From an uncultured Bacillota bacterium (GTDB taxonomy: Bacteria; Bacillota; Clostridia; Christensenellales; UBA1242): 64,000 nt of DNA. The notes under the pieces were generated by a model, which saw only the letters and a list, made by a program, of their open reading frames with translations, was not told the origin of the DNA and made no database searches. Position numbers and translations under genes: made by a program. This document shows, one piece after another, positions 53,569 to 61,325 of this stretch. The number at the start of each line of letters is the position of its first letter. Positions within the stretch are counted from its first letter, which is position 1. Location: positions 111,655 through 175,654 of the forward strand of contig CASDUK010000003.1 in NCBI GenBank assembly GCA_949283975.1, given 5' to 3'.

Positions 53569-54348
53569 ATGGAAATTTTTAAGAAAATTGGAACAACTCC
53601 AACTTGCAGAAAAGAAACAATTGAGCGCAAGGAAAAACTTGGCAACAGTGTCAGCCTAGAACAAAAAATTTTAGAAAGAAAAATTAAAGAAGCAAAAGAT
53701 GGGCTTAGAAATCCGCAGGGGGAAAAGCCCTTTCAAACTCTAGAGGAGGACACGGGCGTTCCCCAAGCTGAAAACCCCGTGCAACAACCAGAAACAAGAG
53801 AGAAGGAGCAAGCCCCAGAATCCGGCAACAAGGAAACAAGCGAAGTTGAAACAAAAGATTTAATCTTTTCAAATAATGTTTCCTATCCAAGCCTTCGCAA
53901 TGTTACGCCAAACAAAGGTGATGTTAGGAACTTAAAAGCGCTAGCTTTTGGAAGGGGAGGGGAGTTTTCAACCATTCTAACATATATCTATCAGTTCTAC
54001 ACACTTCCAAATTCTGAAAAGAACCTAAAAGCCGCCTTAAAAGAGGCTTTGGGTAACGAAATGACCCACTATGAAATTTTAAATGACGCAATTGTTTCCT
54101 TTGGCGGAAACCCAACGCTTACGGACGGGCAAGGAAATGTTTGGACAGGAAGAAATGTTAACCAGGAAAACAACCCAAAGAAAATTCTGTTGGATAACAT
54201 TTCCTTAGAGCAGGGGTTAATTAAACAATATCTTGCTGCTGCAAGAGAGGCCTCAAACCTTTCTCTTGCAGAGTTGTTTTTAAAAATTATTGAAGAAAAA
54301 CAAAAGGATATAGAACTTTTCCAACAAATCTATAATAGTTTGGAATAA
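53569..54348 (+). CDS. Ferritin-like (spore coat/rubrerythrin-type) protein
   Basis: The N-terminal 100 residues are Lys/Glu/Pro-rich and probably disordered. Residues 130-259 form a ferritin-like helical pair: GGEFSTILTYIYQFYTL, KEALGNEMTHYEILNDAIVS (with an ExxH metal pair), SLEQGLIKQYLAAAREA and IIEEKQKDIELF. This resembles the bacterioferritin/CotJC-type proteins found in spores of Clostridia. Its ligands are only partly matched, so metal binding is inferred. AAGGAG precedes the ATG. Confidence 0.65.
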   Translation: MEIFKKIGTTPTCRKETIERKEKLGNSVSLEQKILERKIKEAKDGLRNPQGEKPFQTLEEDTGVPQAENPVQQPETREKEQAPESGNKETSEVETKDLIFSNNVSYPSLRNVTPNKGDVRNLKALAFGRGGEFSTILTYIYQFYTLPNSEKNLKAALKEALGNEMTHYEILNDAIVSFGGNPTLTDGQGNVWTGRNVNQENNPKKILLDNISLEQGLIKQYLAAAREASNLSLAELFLKIIEEKQKDIELFQQIYNSLE

Positions 54349-54365
54349 AATTTTAATTTTTAAAA

Positions 54366-54397
54366 AAACTTGGGAACATGTCCCAAGTTTTATTTTT
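54366..54397. terminator. Bidirectional terminator
   Basis: A 10-bp stem AAACTTGGGA/TCCCAAGTTT, 5-base loop, A run before and T-rich run after, between converging genes. Confidence 0.88.
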
Positions 54398-57119
54398 TAA
54401 GCTGATCTTGAATTGTTTTTGCAAGTTGGTTAAGGCTTGCGTCATCCAACCTAACAGTTTGCGTTGCAGGGCCTCTGTTTCTTCCAAGAAGTTGGCTTGC
54501 CTTGTCTTGCGCGGCAAGAATTCTCTTCTGTTCTTTAATTGCTTCATTAAGCTTTTCTTCCTTGCCGGCAAGCCCTTTAAGCCTTGCTTCAATTCCGCCA
54601 GCTCCGCCAGCATCTTTCCAGCCTTTTGCCATGTCTCCAGCAAGAGTGTTGAAGATTGGGGTTAAGTTGTCTGCAAGTGACTTAGCAAAGCCCCCTGCCA
54701 AGAATTGACCAGCCTTTGCCCATTCGTCTGGGTTGTTGAGCATGCTGTTTTTCAAGAACCCTCCAATTTCCTTTGCCCTTGCCATTTGTTGGCGAGTGTC
54801 ATCGGAAATTTGTGCATTTTGCTTTTTATTATTCATGGCATTAATCATATCGTTAAAGCCATCAGATCCGCCATAGCTAGCCAAGATATTAGCACTTTCA
54901 TTATTATTTGCGGCAATTTGATCATCAATTTCTTTAAAAGCTGTCTTATATTTGTCCTCAATCTCAGAATATGAGCGGCTAGCGGCGTTAAGCCTTGCTT
55001 GTTCAAACATTCTTTCTTCTGGCGTGAGGTCTTGATCCATCAAGTTGTGCTCATGAATAGCTTTTTGCTTAGCAAGCCTGTCTAATTCTTCATCATTTTC
55101 CATGTCAGTTTGCAGTTGGGATCGCCTTGATGCTAAGTTTGCGTTTTCTTCTCCCAAAGCTTGGTAGCGGTTAATGTCATTGATACGTTGCTCGTCTCCT
55201 TGTTCTCTCCATGCGCTTATCGCATCATCTCGTTCTGCTTGAGATAGCCCACGCCATTCTTCTTGAGACATTCCCGCAGCCTGCATTGCGCTACGGCTGT
55301 CTGCAGCTGCTTGAGCAGCCTTATCTGCAAATTTCTCCTTTGCAAGCCTCTGTCTGCGATATTTCCTAGGCGCATTATCCGATTGGTAATAGTCGGACAA
55401 CACGCTTTGTCTATCTTCTGCCGACATTGAATCGCGCATTTCACGCAACATTTTTCGCCTGTCGCTTCCGCCCAAACCATCATAAACTGCAGCTTGTTCA
55501 TCGTTCATATTTGCTAAATTATGTTCATCTAAAGCCTTGTTTTCTCTTCCTTTGGCAATTTTTCCTCCCGCCCATTTTGCGGCCTTCATTCCCATTTTTG
55601 CGCCTTTAACCGCCATTCCGGCTGGGGCAGCAGCAAGTTGGCCAACTTTTGCAAGCGTTTGCCCAACTTCGCCCGCCATGTCCTGGCCGGCTTTAAGAGC
55701 GTTGTCTGCGCCAATCAACTCTGAAAGAGTTTGAATAAGGTCCTTAACCATAATTAAGCCAACAATTGTAAAGAACATGTTAACAATTGCGTCTAAAAGC
55801 GCTATGTTAAAGTATTTAATTGAGGTTACAATTGGAAGGATAACAAAGAACAGGTTTAAGCCAACAATTGGGGCATATGCACTTAAAACTTTTGAAACAA
55901 ATTTTTGCCTCCATTTTTTAAGAGCTTCGCCATCGTCAATTGGCATGATTGAAGCAATTGGCGCTGCAATAAGGAAAAGAACAACAAGTTCAAAAATACG
56001 CTTCATAAGGCCAAAGACAAGATATACCAAAAGTTTTGCGCAAACAACAACCGCGGCAATTCCCAAAATAAAGTCAAACTGCCACAAGTCGTAAAAATAC
56101 CAAACGTCTTGAACATTGTTTTTGTCGAAAACCTTAATTGTGTCAACATGGTTTCCAATAAAGTTGTCCCCACCAAAAGGGAACATATGGGTGTCTTTAA
56201 AAGGCTCGGTTGTTAAACCTACCGCGTTTTTAAGTTCATAGGCGTTTGCAAAGCATTCGTCCATCAAAGTTGCCGCCTGTTCAAAATCTGACCCAAAGTT
56301 GTTAAAAACGCCTGCGCCAACCGCGGGGTTTGAAACATTGCTTCTAAATGTGTTATCATATCTAATTCTGTTTGCCTTAAAGGCGGCAGCCTTAAAAATT
56401 AAACCGCTTATTGGGGTTGAACTTGTTGGAATGTTGTTTCCATCGCCGCTTGAATCGCCCCAAAAGTTGTAACTTATGTAAGTGTCTTGCCCGGTTGAAG
56501 TTGTTTTTTGTTCAAACATGCTTGAGATTGAAGTTGTGTTTCCGCCCTCGCCGGGAGTTTCATAGGTGTAGGAAAGTTGGGAGGAAGAAGAGCCGGCAGA
56601 AATTGTGTCCAGCGCTTGAAGAATTACGTTTGCCATAAAAACTCCAAAGAAGCAAACAATTGGAACGATTGCAAACGAAGCAATTGCCTTAAATGCTCGG
56701 CCAATAATTCGCCCTTTTGAAGCACTTTTAGAATCTGTTGCAGAATATTCCGAACGAAGAACGGCAACAAAAGTTGATATGATTAATAAAATTAAGGCCA
56801 AAACTATTAGCGCCCAAAATATGTTTGAAAGAATTGAATTGGGCTTCATAAAAATTGTTTCAATAAATTCCAAAACAATGTCTCCGCTTTGGGGCTCGCT
56901 TGTTCCGCCGCCCGTTCCAGCGAAGATTTCAGAGGAGTAGTAAACAACATCTAACCCAGCAAGTTTTCTAATTAAAAGTTGAAGAAGATCTAGAACCTGG
57001 AAAACAAGCGTGCATAGAAAATAGAAGGTTTTTGGAATGATTGATAGAACAGCGCCAAAGAAGCCTTGGAACCATGTTCTAATTTTTTCTGCAATACCTG
57101 CAATAAAAACTATATCCAA
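54390..57119 (-). CDS. Polytopic membrane protein resembling conjugation-channel (VirB6/TrbL-like) proteins
   Basis: A protein of 909 residues. The first 480 hold about seven or eight membrane segments, including FWALIVLALILLIISTFVAV, FAIVPIVCFFGVFMANVIL and FFVILPIVTSIKYFNIALLD. The stretch FELVVLFLIAAPIASIMPID then ALKKWRQKFVSKVLSAYAPI resembles the ICE transmembrane proteins of mycoplasmas (Mbov_0396 type) and VirB6/TrbL channel proteins. The last 430 residues are cytoplasmic, helical and Gln/Ala/Asp-rich, starting with an Ala/Gly/Lys amphipathic linker. The start is TTG with GGGAG eight bases upstream. No other conjugation genes, relaxase or integrase are nearby. Identification by memory of the pattern. 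Confidence 0.6.
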   Translation of the reverse strand: MDIVFIAGIAEKIRTWFQGFFGAVLSIIPKTFYFLCTLVFQVLDLLQLLIRKLAGLDVVYYSSEIFAGTGGGTSEPQSGDIVLEFIETIFMKPNSILSNIFWALIVLALILLIISTFVAVLRSEYSATDSKSASKGRIIGRAFKAIASFAIVPIVCFFGVFMANVILQALDTISAGSSSSQLSYTYETPGEGGNTTSISSMFEQKTTSTGQDTYISYNFWGDSSGDGNNIPTSSTPISGLIFKAAAFKANRIRYDNTFRSNVSNPAVGAGVFNNFGSDFEQAATLMDECFANAYELKNAVGLTTEPFKDTHMFPFGGDNFIGNHVDTIKVFDKNNVQDVWYFYDLWQFDFILGIAAVVVCAKLLVYLVFGLMKRIFELVVLFLIAAPIASIMPIDDGEALKKWRQKFVSKVLSAYAPIVGLNLFFVILPIVTSIKYFNIALLDAIVNMFFTIVGLIMVKDLIQTLSELIGADNALKAGQDMAGEVGQTLAKVGQLAAAPAGMAVKGAKMGMKAAKWAGGKIAKGRENKALDEHNLANMNDEQAAVYDGLGGSDRRKMLREMRDSMSAEDRQSVLSDYYQSDNAPRKYRRQRLAKEKFADKAAQAAADSRSAMQAAGMSQEEWRGLSQAERDDAISAWREQGDEQRINDINRYQALGEENANLASRRSQLQTDMENDEELDRLAKQKAIHEHNLMDQDLTPEERMFEQARLNAASRSYSEIEDKYKTAFKEIDDQIAANNNESANILASYGGSDGFNDMINAMNNKKQNAQISDDTRQQMARAKEIGGFLKNSMLNNPDEWAKAGQFLAGGFAKSLADNLTPIFNTLAGDMAKGWKDAGGAGGIEARLKGLAGKEEKLNEAIKEQKRILAAQDKASQLLGRNRGPATQTVRLDDASLNQLAKTIQDQLKK

Positions 57120-57150
57120 TGTTGTTTCTCCCTTAGTTTAATTCTGAATT

Positions 57151-57179
57151 AGTTTAACATAAAAAGCGCGAAATGTAAA
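57151..57179 (-). promoter_or_regulatory. Promoter of the 909-residue membrane protein gene
   Basis: On the minus strand TTTACA (57174-57179), 17 bases, TAAACT (57151-57156), 32 bases from the TTG start. Confidence 0.5.
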
Positions 57180-57302
57180 CAAATTTTGCATTAATAATAT
57201 AATATTGTCTATAACAATCTTATTTTGCCAAAAAAAACATTAATTATTAAAAGAAAATTCACAATTTTAACGAAAAATTTTTAGGAAATTGCATAAAATT
57301 AG

Positions 57303-57331
57303 TAGACAAATTTAATTCTTGCCTATATAAT
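57303..57331 (+). promoter_or_regulatory. Promoter of the zinc-ribbon gene
   Basis: TAGACA (57303-57308), 17 bases, TATAAT (57326-57331), 31 bases before the ATG. Confidence 0.7.
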
Positions 57332-57362
57332 AAGGGCGATTTTAGGGAAGAGAGGTGATTTA

Positions 57363-57851
57363 ATGAAGCCAACAGATTACATTAGATGTCCAAGATGTGA
57401 ACTTAACTACATTCAAAGGAAGGACAAATATTGTTCCGTTTGCCAAGCGGAGATGAATGCAGACCCAAATGCTTATGACGATCTTGACATGGAAACATGC
57501 CCAATTTGCAAAACAAATTTTATTAGGCCAGATGAAATTATGTGTAGTCAGTGCGCAAAAGAACGCTCTCTAAACGGAGATAATGCAATTGACATTGAGG
57601 ACGACTGGGAAACATATGTTGAAGGAGAGGAAGACGAAAGCGCCTCAATTGAAGAAGAAACGGGAGATATGGCAAGCGTAACGGACCTTGATGCTGATGA
57701 CGATTTAGACCTTGATTCAGACGAGCTTTCTGAAATTGATGAAGAGTTTGACATGGATGAAGAGGAGCAAGACGAAGATGACGAATTTTCAGATGACGAT
57801 TTAGATGATTATGACGATGACGACGATGATGACGACGATGAAGATCTTTAG
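57363..57851 (+). CDS. Double zinc-ribbon protein with poly-acidic tail
   Basis: Residues 8-30 (CPRCELNY...YCSVC) and 47-70 (CPICKTNF...MCSQC) are two four-cysteine zinc ribbons. From residue 75 the protein is almost all Asp, Glu and Ser, ending in a run of aspartates. The predicted charge is extremely negative. Such tails can bind basic proteins or mimic nucleic acid. It has its own promoter, a GAGAGGTGA ribosome binding site and a weak terminator, and lies just before secA. I know no named family; a role in transcription or ribosome assembly would be a guess. Confidence 0.7.
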   Translation: MKPTDYIRCPRCELNYIQRKDKYCSVCQAEMNADPNAYDDLDMETCPICKTNFIRPDEIMCSQCAKERSLNGDNAIDIEDDWETYVEGEEDESASIEEETGDMASVTDLDADDDLDLDSDELSEIDEEFDMDEEEQDEDDEFSDDDLDDYDDDDDDDDDEDL

Positions 57852-57872
57852 ATTTTTTTAAAAATTTTGGCG

Positions 57873-57903
57873 AAAAGCGGCAAAAAAATGGCCGTTTTTT
57901 TAT
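57873..57903 (+). terminator. Weak terminator after zinc-ribbon gene
   Basis: Short CGGC/GCCG stem around an A-rich loop, followed by seven Ts. Confidence 0.5.
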
Positions 57904-57970
57904 TTAAAGAATTAAATATTTTTGTTTTTTTTAATATTGGTGTATAATTATTTTTTGAGGAGCAAAATAA

Positions 57971-60619
57971 ATGGGACTTTTTAATAAAAGCAACTTAAAA
58001 AAACTTAGAAAAATTGCAGACAAAGTTGTTTTGTTGGAAGAAGAATTTAAAAATAAAACAAACCAAGAACTTAGAGATAAAACAGAGGAGCTTAAAGCGC
58101 GCGCTAAAAATGGAGAAAGCTTGAACGACCTTTTGCCCGAGGCTTTTGCAAACGTTAGAGAGGCGGCGGCAAGGGTTTTAAATATGCGCCATTTTTATGT
58201 TCAAATTATGGGCGGAATTGCCCTTCACCAGGGAAGAATTGCCGAAATGGCAACGGGAGAGGGAAAGACGCTTGTTGCAACTCTTCCCGCCTATTTAAAC
58301 GCACTAACCGGAAAGGGTGTTCACATTGTTACGGTTAACGAATATCTTGCGGAAAGAGACGCCCAGTGGATGGGGAAAATCCACAAGTTTTTGGGGCTTA
58401 GTGTTGGCGTTGCGCTAAGCGGAATGAGCTTTGAAGAAAAGAAAAAGGCCTATGATTGCGACATAACCTATTGCACAAACAACGAGGCTGGATTTGATTA
58501 TCTTAGAGACAACATGGTTGTTAGAAAGCAGGATAAAGTTCAAAGAGGCCACAACTTTGCAATTGTTGACGAAGTTGACAGCATTTTAATTGACGAAGCA
58601 AGAACGCCGCTTATAATTAGCGGAAGGGGCGTTAAAAGTAGCGATGTTTATTACAGCGCCCAACGCTTTGCAAAAAACCTTAAAGAGGGCGAAGATTTTG
58701 ATCTTGACATAAAAACAAAGGCAATAAGCTTAACTGAAAGAGGCGTTGAAAAGGCAGAAAGATTCTTTTCAGTTTCAAACCTTTCAGATGTTGAAAACCT
58801 TGAGTTAAACCACTACATTATAAACGCTTTAAAAGCCAATTTTATAATGAAAAGGGACGAGAACTACATTGTTAAAGATGGCGAAATTTTAATTGTTGAT
58901 GAGTTCACCGGCCGAATTATGAAGGGAAGGAGATATAGCGAAGGTCTTCATCAAGCAATTGAGGCCAAGGAGGGCGTTCAGATTAAAAATGAAAACAAAA
59001 CCCTTGCAACAATAACTTTCCAAAATTATTTTAGGCTTTATCATAAGCTTAGCGGTATGACAGGAACGGCAAAAACGGAAGAGGGTGAATTTGTTGGAAT
59101 TTATAAGCTTGATGTAATTCAAATTCCGCCAAACAAACCAAACATGAGATTTGACGCACCAGATGTAATTTACACGGGTGAAGCTGGGAAATTTAAAGGG
59201 ATTTTGGAAGATGTTAAGGCGCGCCACGCAGAAGGTCAACCAGTTTTAATTGGAACGATAACAATTGATAAATCCGAACTAATTTCAAAGGAGCTTAGGC
59301 GAGCGGGAATAAAACACAATGTTTTAAACGCAAAAAACCACGAACAAGAAAGCGAAATTATTGCCCAGGCGGGAAGGCTTGGCGCGGTTACAATTGCAAC
59401 CAACATGGCCGGCCGCGGAACGGATATTTTGCTTGGCGGAAACCCAGAATTTATGGCAATTAAAAAGCTTAGAGAAGAGGGCTTTTCAGAGGCTCAAATT
59501 AACTTTGCAAACTCTTATTTAGAAAGCGAAGATGAACAGCTTAAAGCCGCGCGCGAAGAATTTTTAAAGTTCTATAACCAGTTTAAAGAGATTACAGACA
59601 AGGAAAAAGAAGAGGTTGTTTCGCTTGGCGGGCTTCATATAATTGGAACAGAGCGCCACGAATCGCGAAGAATTGACAACCAGCTTCGCGGCCGCGCAGG
59701 AAGGCAGGGCGACCCTGGTTCTAGCACTTTCTATATCTCGCTTCAAGACGACCTAATTAGGCGCTTTGGCGGAGATCGACTTTTAAGAATTGCCCAATTT
59801 TGCCGCGTTGATGATGAAACTCCCTTCCAATTTAAAATTCTTGCAAAACAAATTGAAAATGCTCAAAGAAAAATTGAATTCCGTCATTACAGCGCAAGGC
59901 GCTCTGTTTTGCAGTTTGACGATGTTTTAAACAAGCAGCGCGAAATAATCTATGGTGAAAGGAACAAGGTTTTAGATGGGGCGGACGTTCATGAAGAAGT
60001 TATGGAAATGTTCCCCGACATAATTTCCGAAATTGTTTATTCAACAATAAATCCAGACAAAGCTCCGGAAGAATGGGATTTAGCGGCGTTAAATAGCGCC
60101 CTTGAAAAGAAACTTTTCCCGAAGGACACAAATTTAATTGATGAAAAGTTTGTTCAAAATTGCGACGGCCAAGATTTAATTAAAAAAATTATGGCCGAAG
60201 TTGAGGCGCGCTATAACGAAAAAATTGAGCTATTTAAGGAGCACCAAAGAGATTTTTCAGATTTAGAAAGATATATTCTCTTAAGAGTTGTTGATTCACT
60301 TTGGATGGATCACATAGATCAAATGAACCAACTTAGAAACGAAATTGGCCTTCAAAGCTATGGCCAACACGATCCAATTGTTGCATATAAAAAACTTGGG
60401 TTTGAAATGTTTGAAACCATGGTTTCAGAAATTCGTGAGAAAACCGCGCTTTTCCTTTTAAATCTTAGAATTGAAACAAAAGCAGAGCCGCGCCAAGTTG
60501 CAAAACCAATTGAAGTTGTTGAACAAAAGACGGCAAGGGCAGAGCCAAAGGCGGGGAGAAATGCCCCTTGTCCATGCGGCAGCGGAAAGAAATATAAGAA
60601 TTGTTGCGGGAGAAAATAG
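57971..60619 (+). CDS. secA: Protein translocase ATPase SecA
   Basis: SecA drives proteins through SecYEG. The 882-residue protein has Walker A in MATGEGKTLVATLP (about residues 95-108), the DEAD-like VDEVDSILIDEARTP, the preprotein cross-linking region, GRGTDILLGGNPEF and RGRAGRQGDPGSS motor motifs. The C-terminal SEC-C zinc motif is NAPCPCGSGKKYKNCCG, used for binding SecB or ribosomes. TGAGGAG precedes the ATG, and GGTGTATAAT (about 57940-57948) is a likely -10 region. The downstream hydrolase starts three bases after its stop. Confidence 0.96.
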   Translation: MGLFNKSNLKKLRKIADKVVLLEEEFKNKTNQELRDKTEELKARAKNGESLNDLLPEAFANVREAAARVLNMRHFYVQIMGGIALHQGRIAEMATGEGKTLVATLPAYLNALTGKGVHIVTVNEYLAERDAQWMGKIHKFLGLSVGVALSGMSFEEKKKAYDCDITYCTNNEAGFDYLRDNMVVRKQDKVQRGHNFAIVDEVDSILIDEARTPLIISGRGVKSSDVYYSAQRFAKNLKEGEDFDLDIKTKAISLTERGVEKAERFFSVSNLSDVENLELNHYIINALKANFIMKRDENYIVKDGEILIVDEFTGRIMKGRRYSEGLHQAIEAKEGVQIKNENKTLATITFQNYFRLYHKLSGMTGTAKTEEGEFVGIYKLDVIQIPPNKPNMRFDAPDVIYTGEAGKFKGILEDVKARHAEGQPVLIGTITIDKSELISKELRRAGIKHNVLNAKNHEQESEIIAQAGRLGAVTIATNMAGRGTDILLGGNPEFMAIKKLREEGFSEAQINFANSYLESEDEQLKAAREEFLKFYNQFKEITDKEKEEVVSLGGLHIIGTERHESRRIDNQLRGRAGRQGDPGSSTFYISLQDDLIRRFGGDRLLRIAQFCRVDDETPFQFKILAKQIENAQRKIEFRHYSARRSVLQFDDVLNKQREIIYGERNKVLDGADVHEEVMEMFPDIISEIVYSTINPDKAPEEWDLAALNSALEKKLFPKDTNLIDEKFVQNCDGQDLIKKIMAEVEARYNEKIELFKEHQRDFSDLERYILLRVVDSLWMDHIDQMNQLRNEIGLQSYGQHDPIVAYKKLGFEMFETMVSEIREKTALFLLNLRIETKAEPRQVAKPIEVVEQKTARAEPKAGRNAPCPCGSGKKYKNCCGRK

Positions 60620-60621
60620 CT

Positions 60622-61245
60622 TTGGAAATTAACGTTTTAACGGGAACTCTTCTTGAAACAAACAACTATTTAATTGTAAGCGAAGATAAGGCCGTTTTAA
60701 TTGAGGCAAGCGCAAACTTAAATTCTGTTAAAGAACTTGTAAGCGGCAAAACGGTTGTTGCAATTCTTTTAACCCACGGCCATTGGGATCATTACATCAA
60801 CATAGAAAAATTTGCCGCCGAATTTAATTGCCCAATCTATATGACAAATGAAGCCAACGCTAAAATTAATTCAAAGCAAAAGGCCTTTTATGCAGACAGA
60901 AATCCAAAAGTTGACCTTTCCGCATATAAGATTTGTTACATTGGCGACAAGGAGGTTTTAAACTTTGGAAATGGCCTTGAATTTGAAGTTCTTCAAACCC
61001 CAGGCCACACAAACTGTAGCGTTTGCTATCTTTTAAAAGTTGGCCAAGAAACAATTCTTTTTAGCGGGGACACAATTTTTAATAATGGAATTGGCCGAAC
61101 AGACCTTCCAACGGGAAGCCCAAAGGAAATGAAAGAGAGCATAAAAAAGCTTCTTTTGCTTCCAAACAAAACCCTTGTTCTCTCTGGGCATGGCGACCCA
61201 ACAACAATTGAAGTCGAACGGGAAAATCTTTTAAATCAAATTTAA
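60622..61245 (+). CDS. MBL-fold hydrolase, glyoxalase II-like
   Basis: A metallo-beta-lactamase-fold protein of 207 residues with the metal motif LLTHGHWDHYINI, the second histidine in TPGHTNCSVC, the bridging aspartate in LFSGDTIFNNGIGRTD, and SGHGDPTTIEVE at the end. This is the YcbL/glyoxalase II-like type; the thioester substrate is not determined. I choose TTG 60622, with GGGAG inside the end of secA, because the longer frame to 60601 adds residues unlike the family. It is probably cotranscribed with secA. Confidence 0.88.
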   Translation: MEINVLTGTLLETNNYLIVSEDKAVLIEASANLNSVKELVSGKTVVAILLTHGHWDHYINIEKFAAEFNCPIYMTNEANAKINSKQKAFYADRNPKVDLSAYKICYIGDKEVLNFGNGLEFEVLQTPGHTNCSVCYLLKVGQETILFSGDTIFNNGIGRTDLPTGSPKEMKESIKKLLLLPNKTLVLSGHGDPTTIEVERENLLNQI

Positions 61246-61247
61246 TT

Positions 61248-61268
61248 AGGGCAAAAGCCCTTTTTTTG
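61248..61268 (+). terminator. Terminator of secA-hydrolase unit
   Basis: AGGGC/GCCCT stem, AAAA loop, then a run of seven Ts. Confidence 0.85.
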
Positions 61269-61325
61269 TTATAACACTTTAATTTCGCGCAGCATAAGAT
61301 ATTTAAAGAACACGAAGGAGAATTT

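Noticed and set aside
54390..57119. An integrated conjugative element around the VirB6-like protein
   Set aside because: No integrase, relaxase, coupling ATPase, direct repeats or tRNA attachment site were found in the flanking sequence.
57120..57302. Small gene in the intergenic region between the 909-residue protein gene and the zinc-ribbon gene
   Set aside because: Very AT-rich, no frame with a ribosome binding site; only two divergent promoters are supported.
61246..61325. Possible glmS ribozyme upstream of glmS
   Set aside because: Only 80 bases lie between the previous stop and glmS, including a terminator. This is too short, and none of the ribozyme core is visible.
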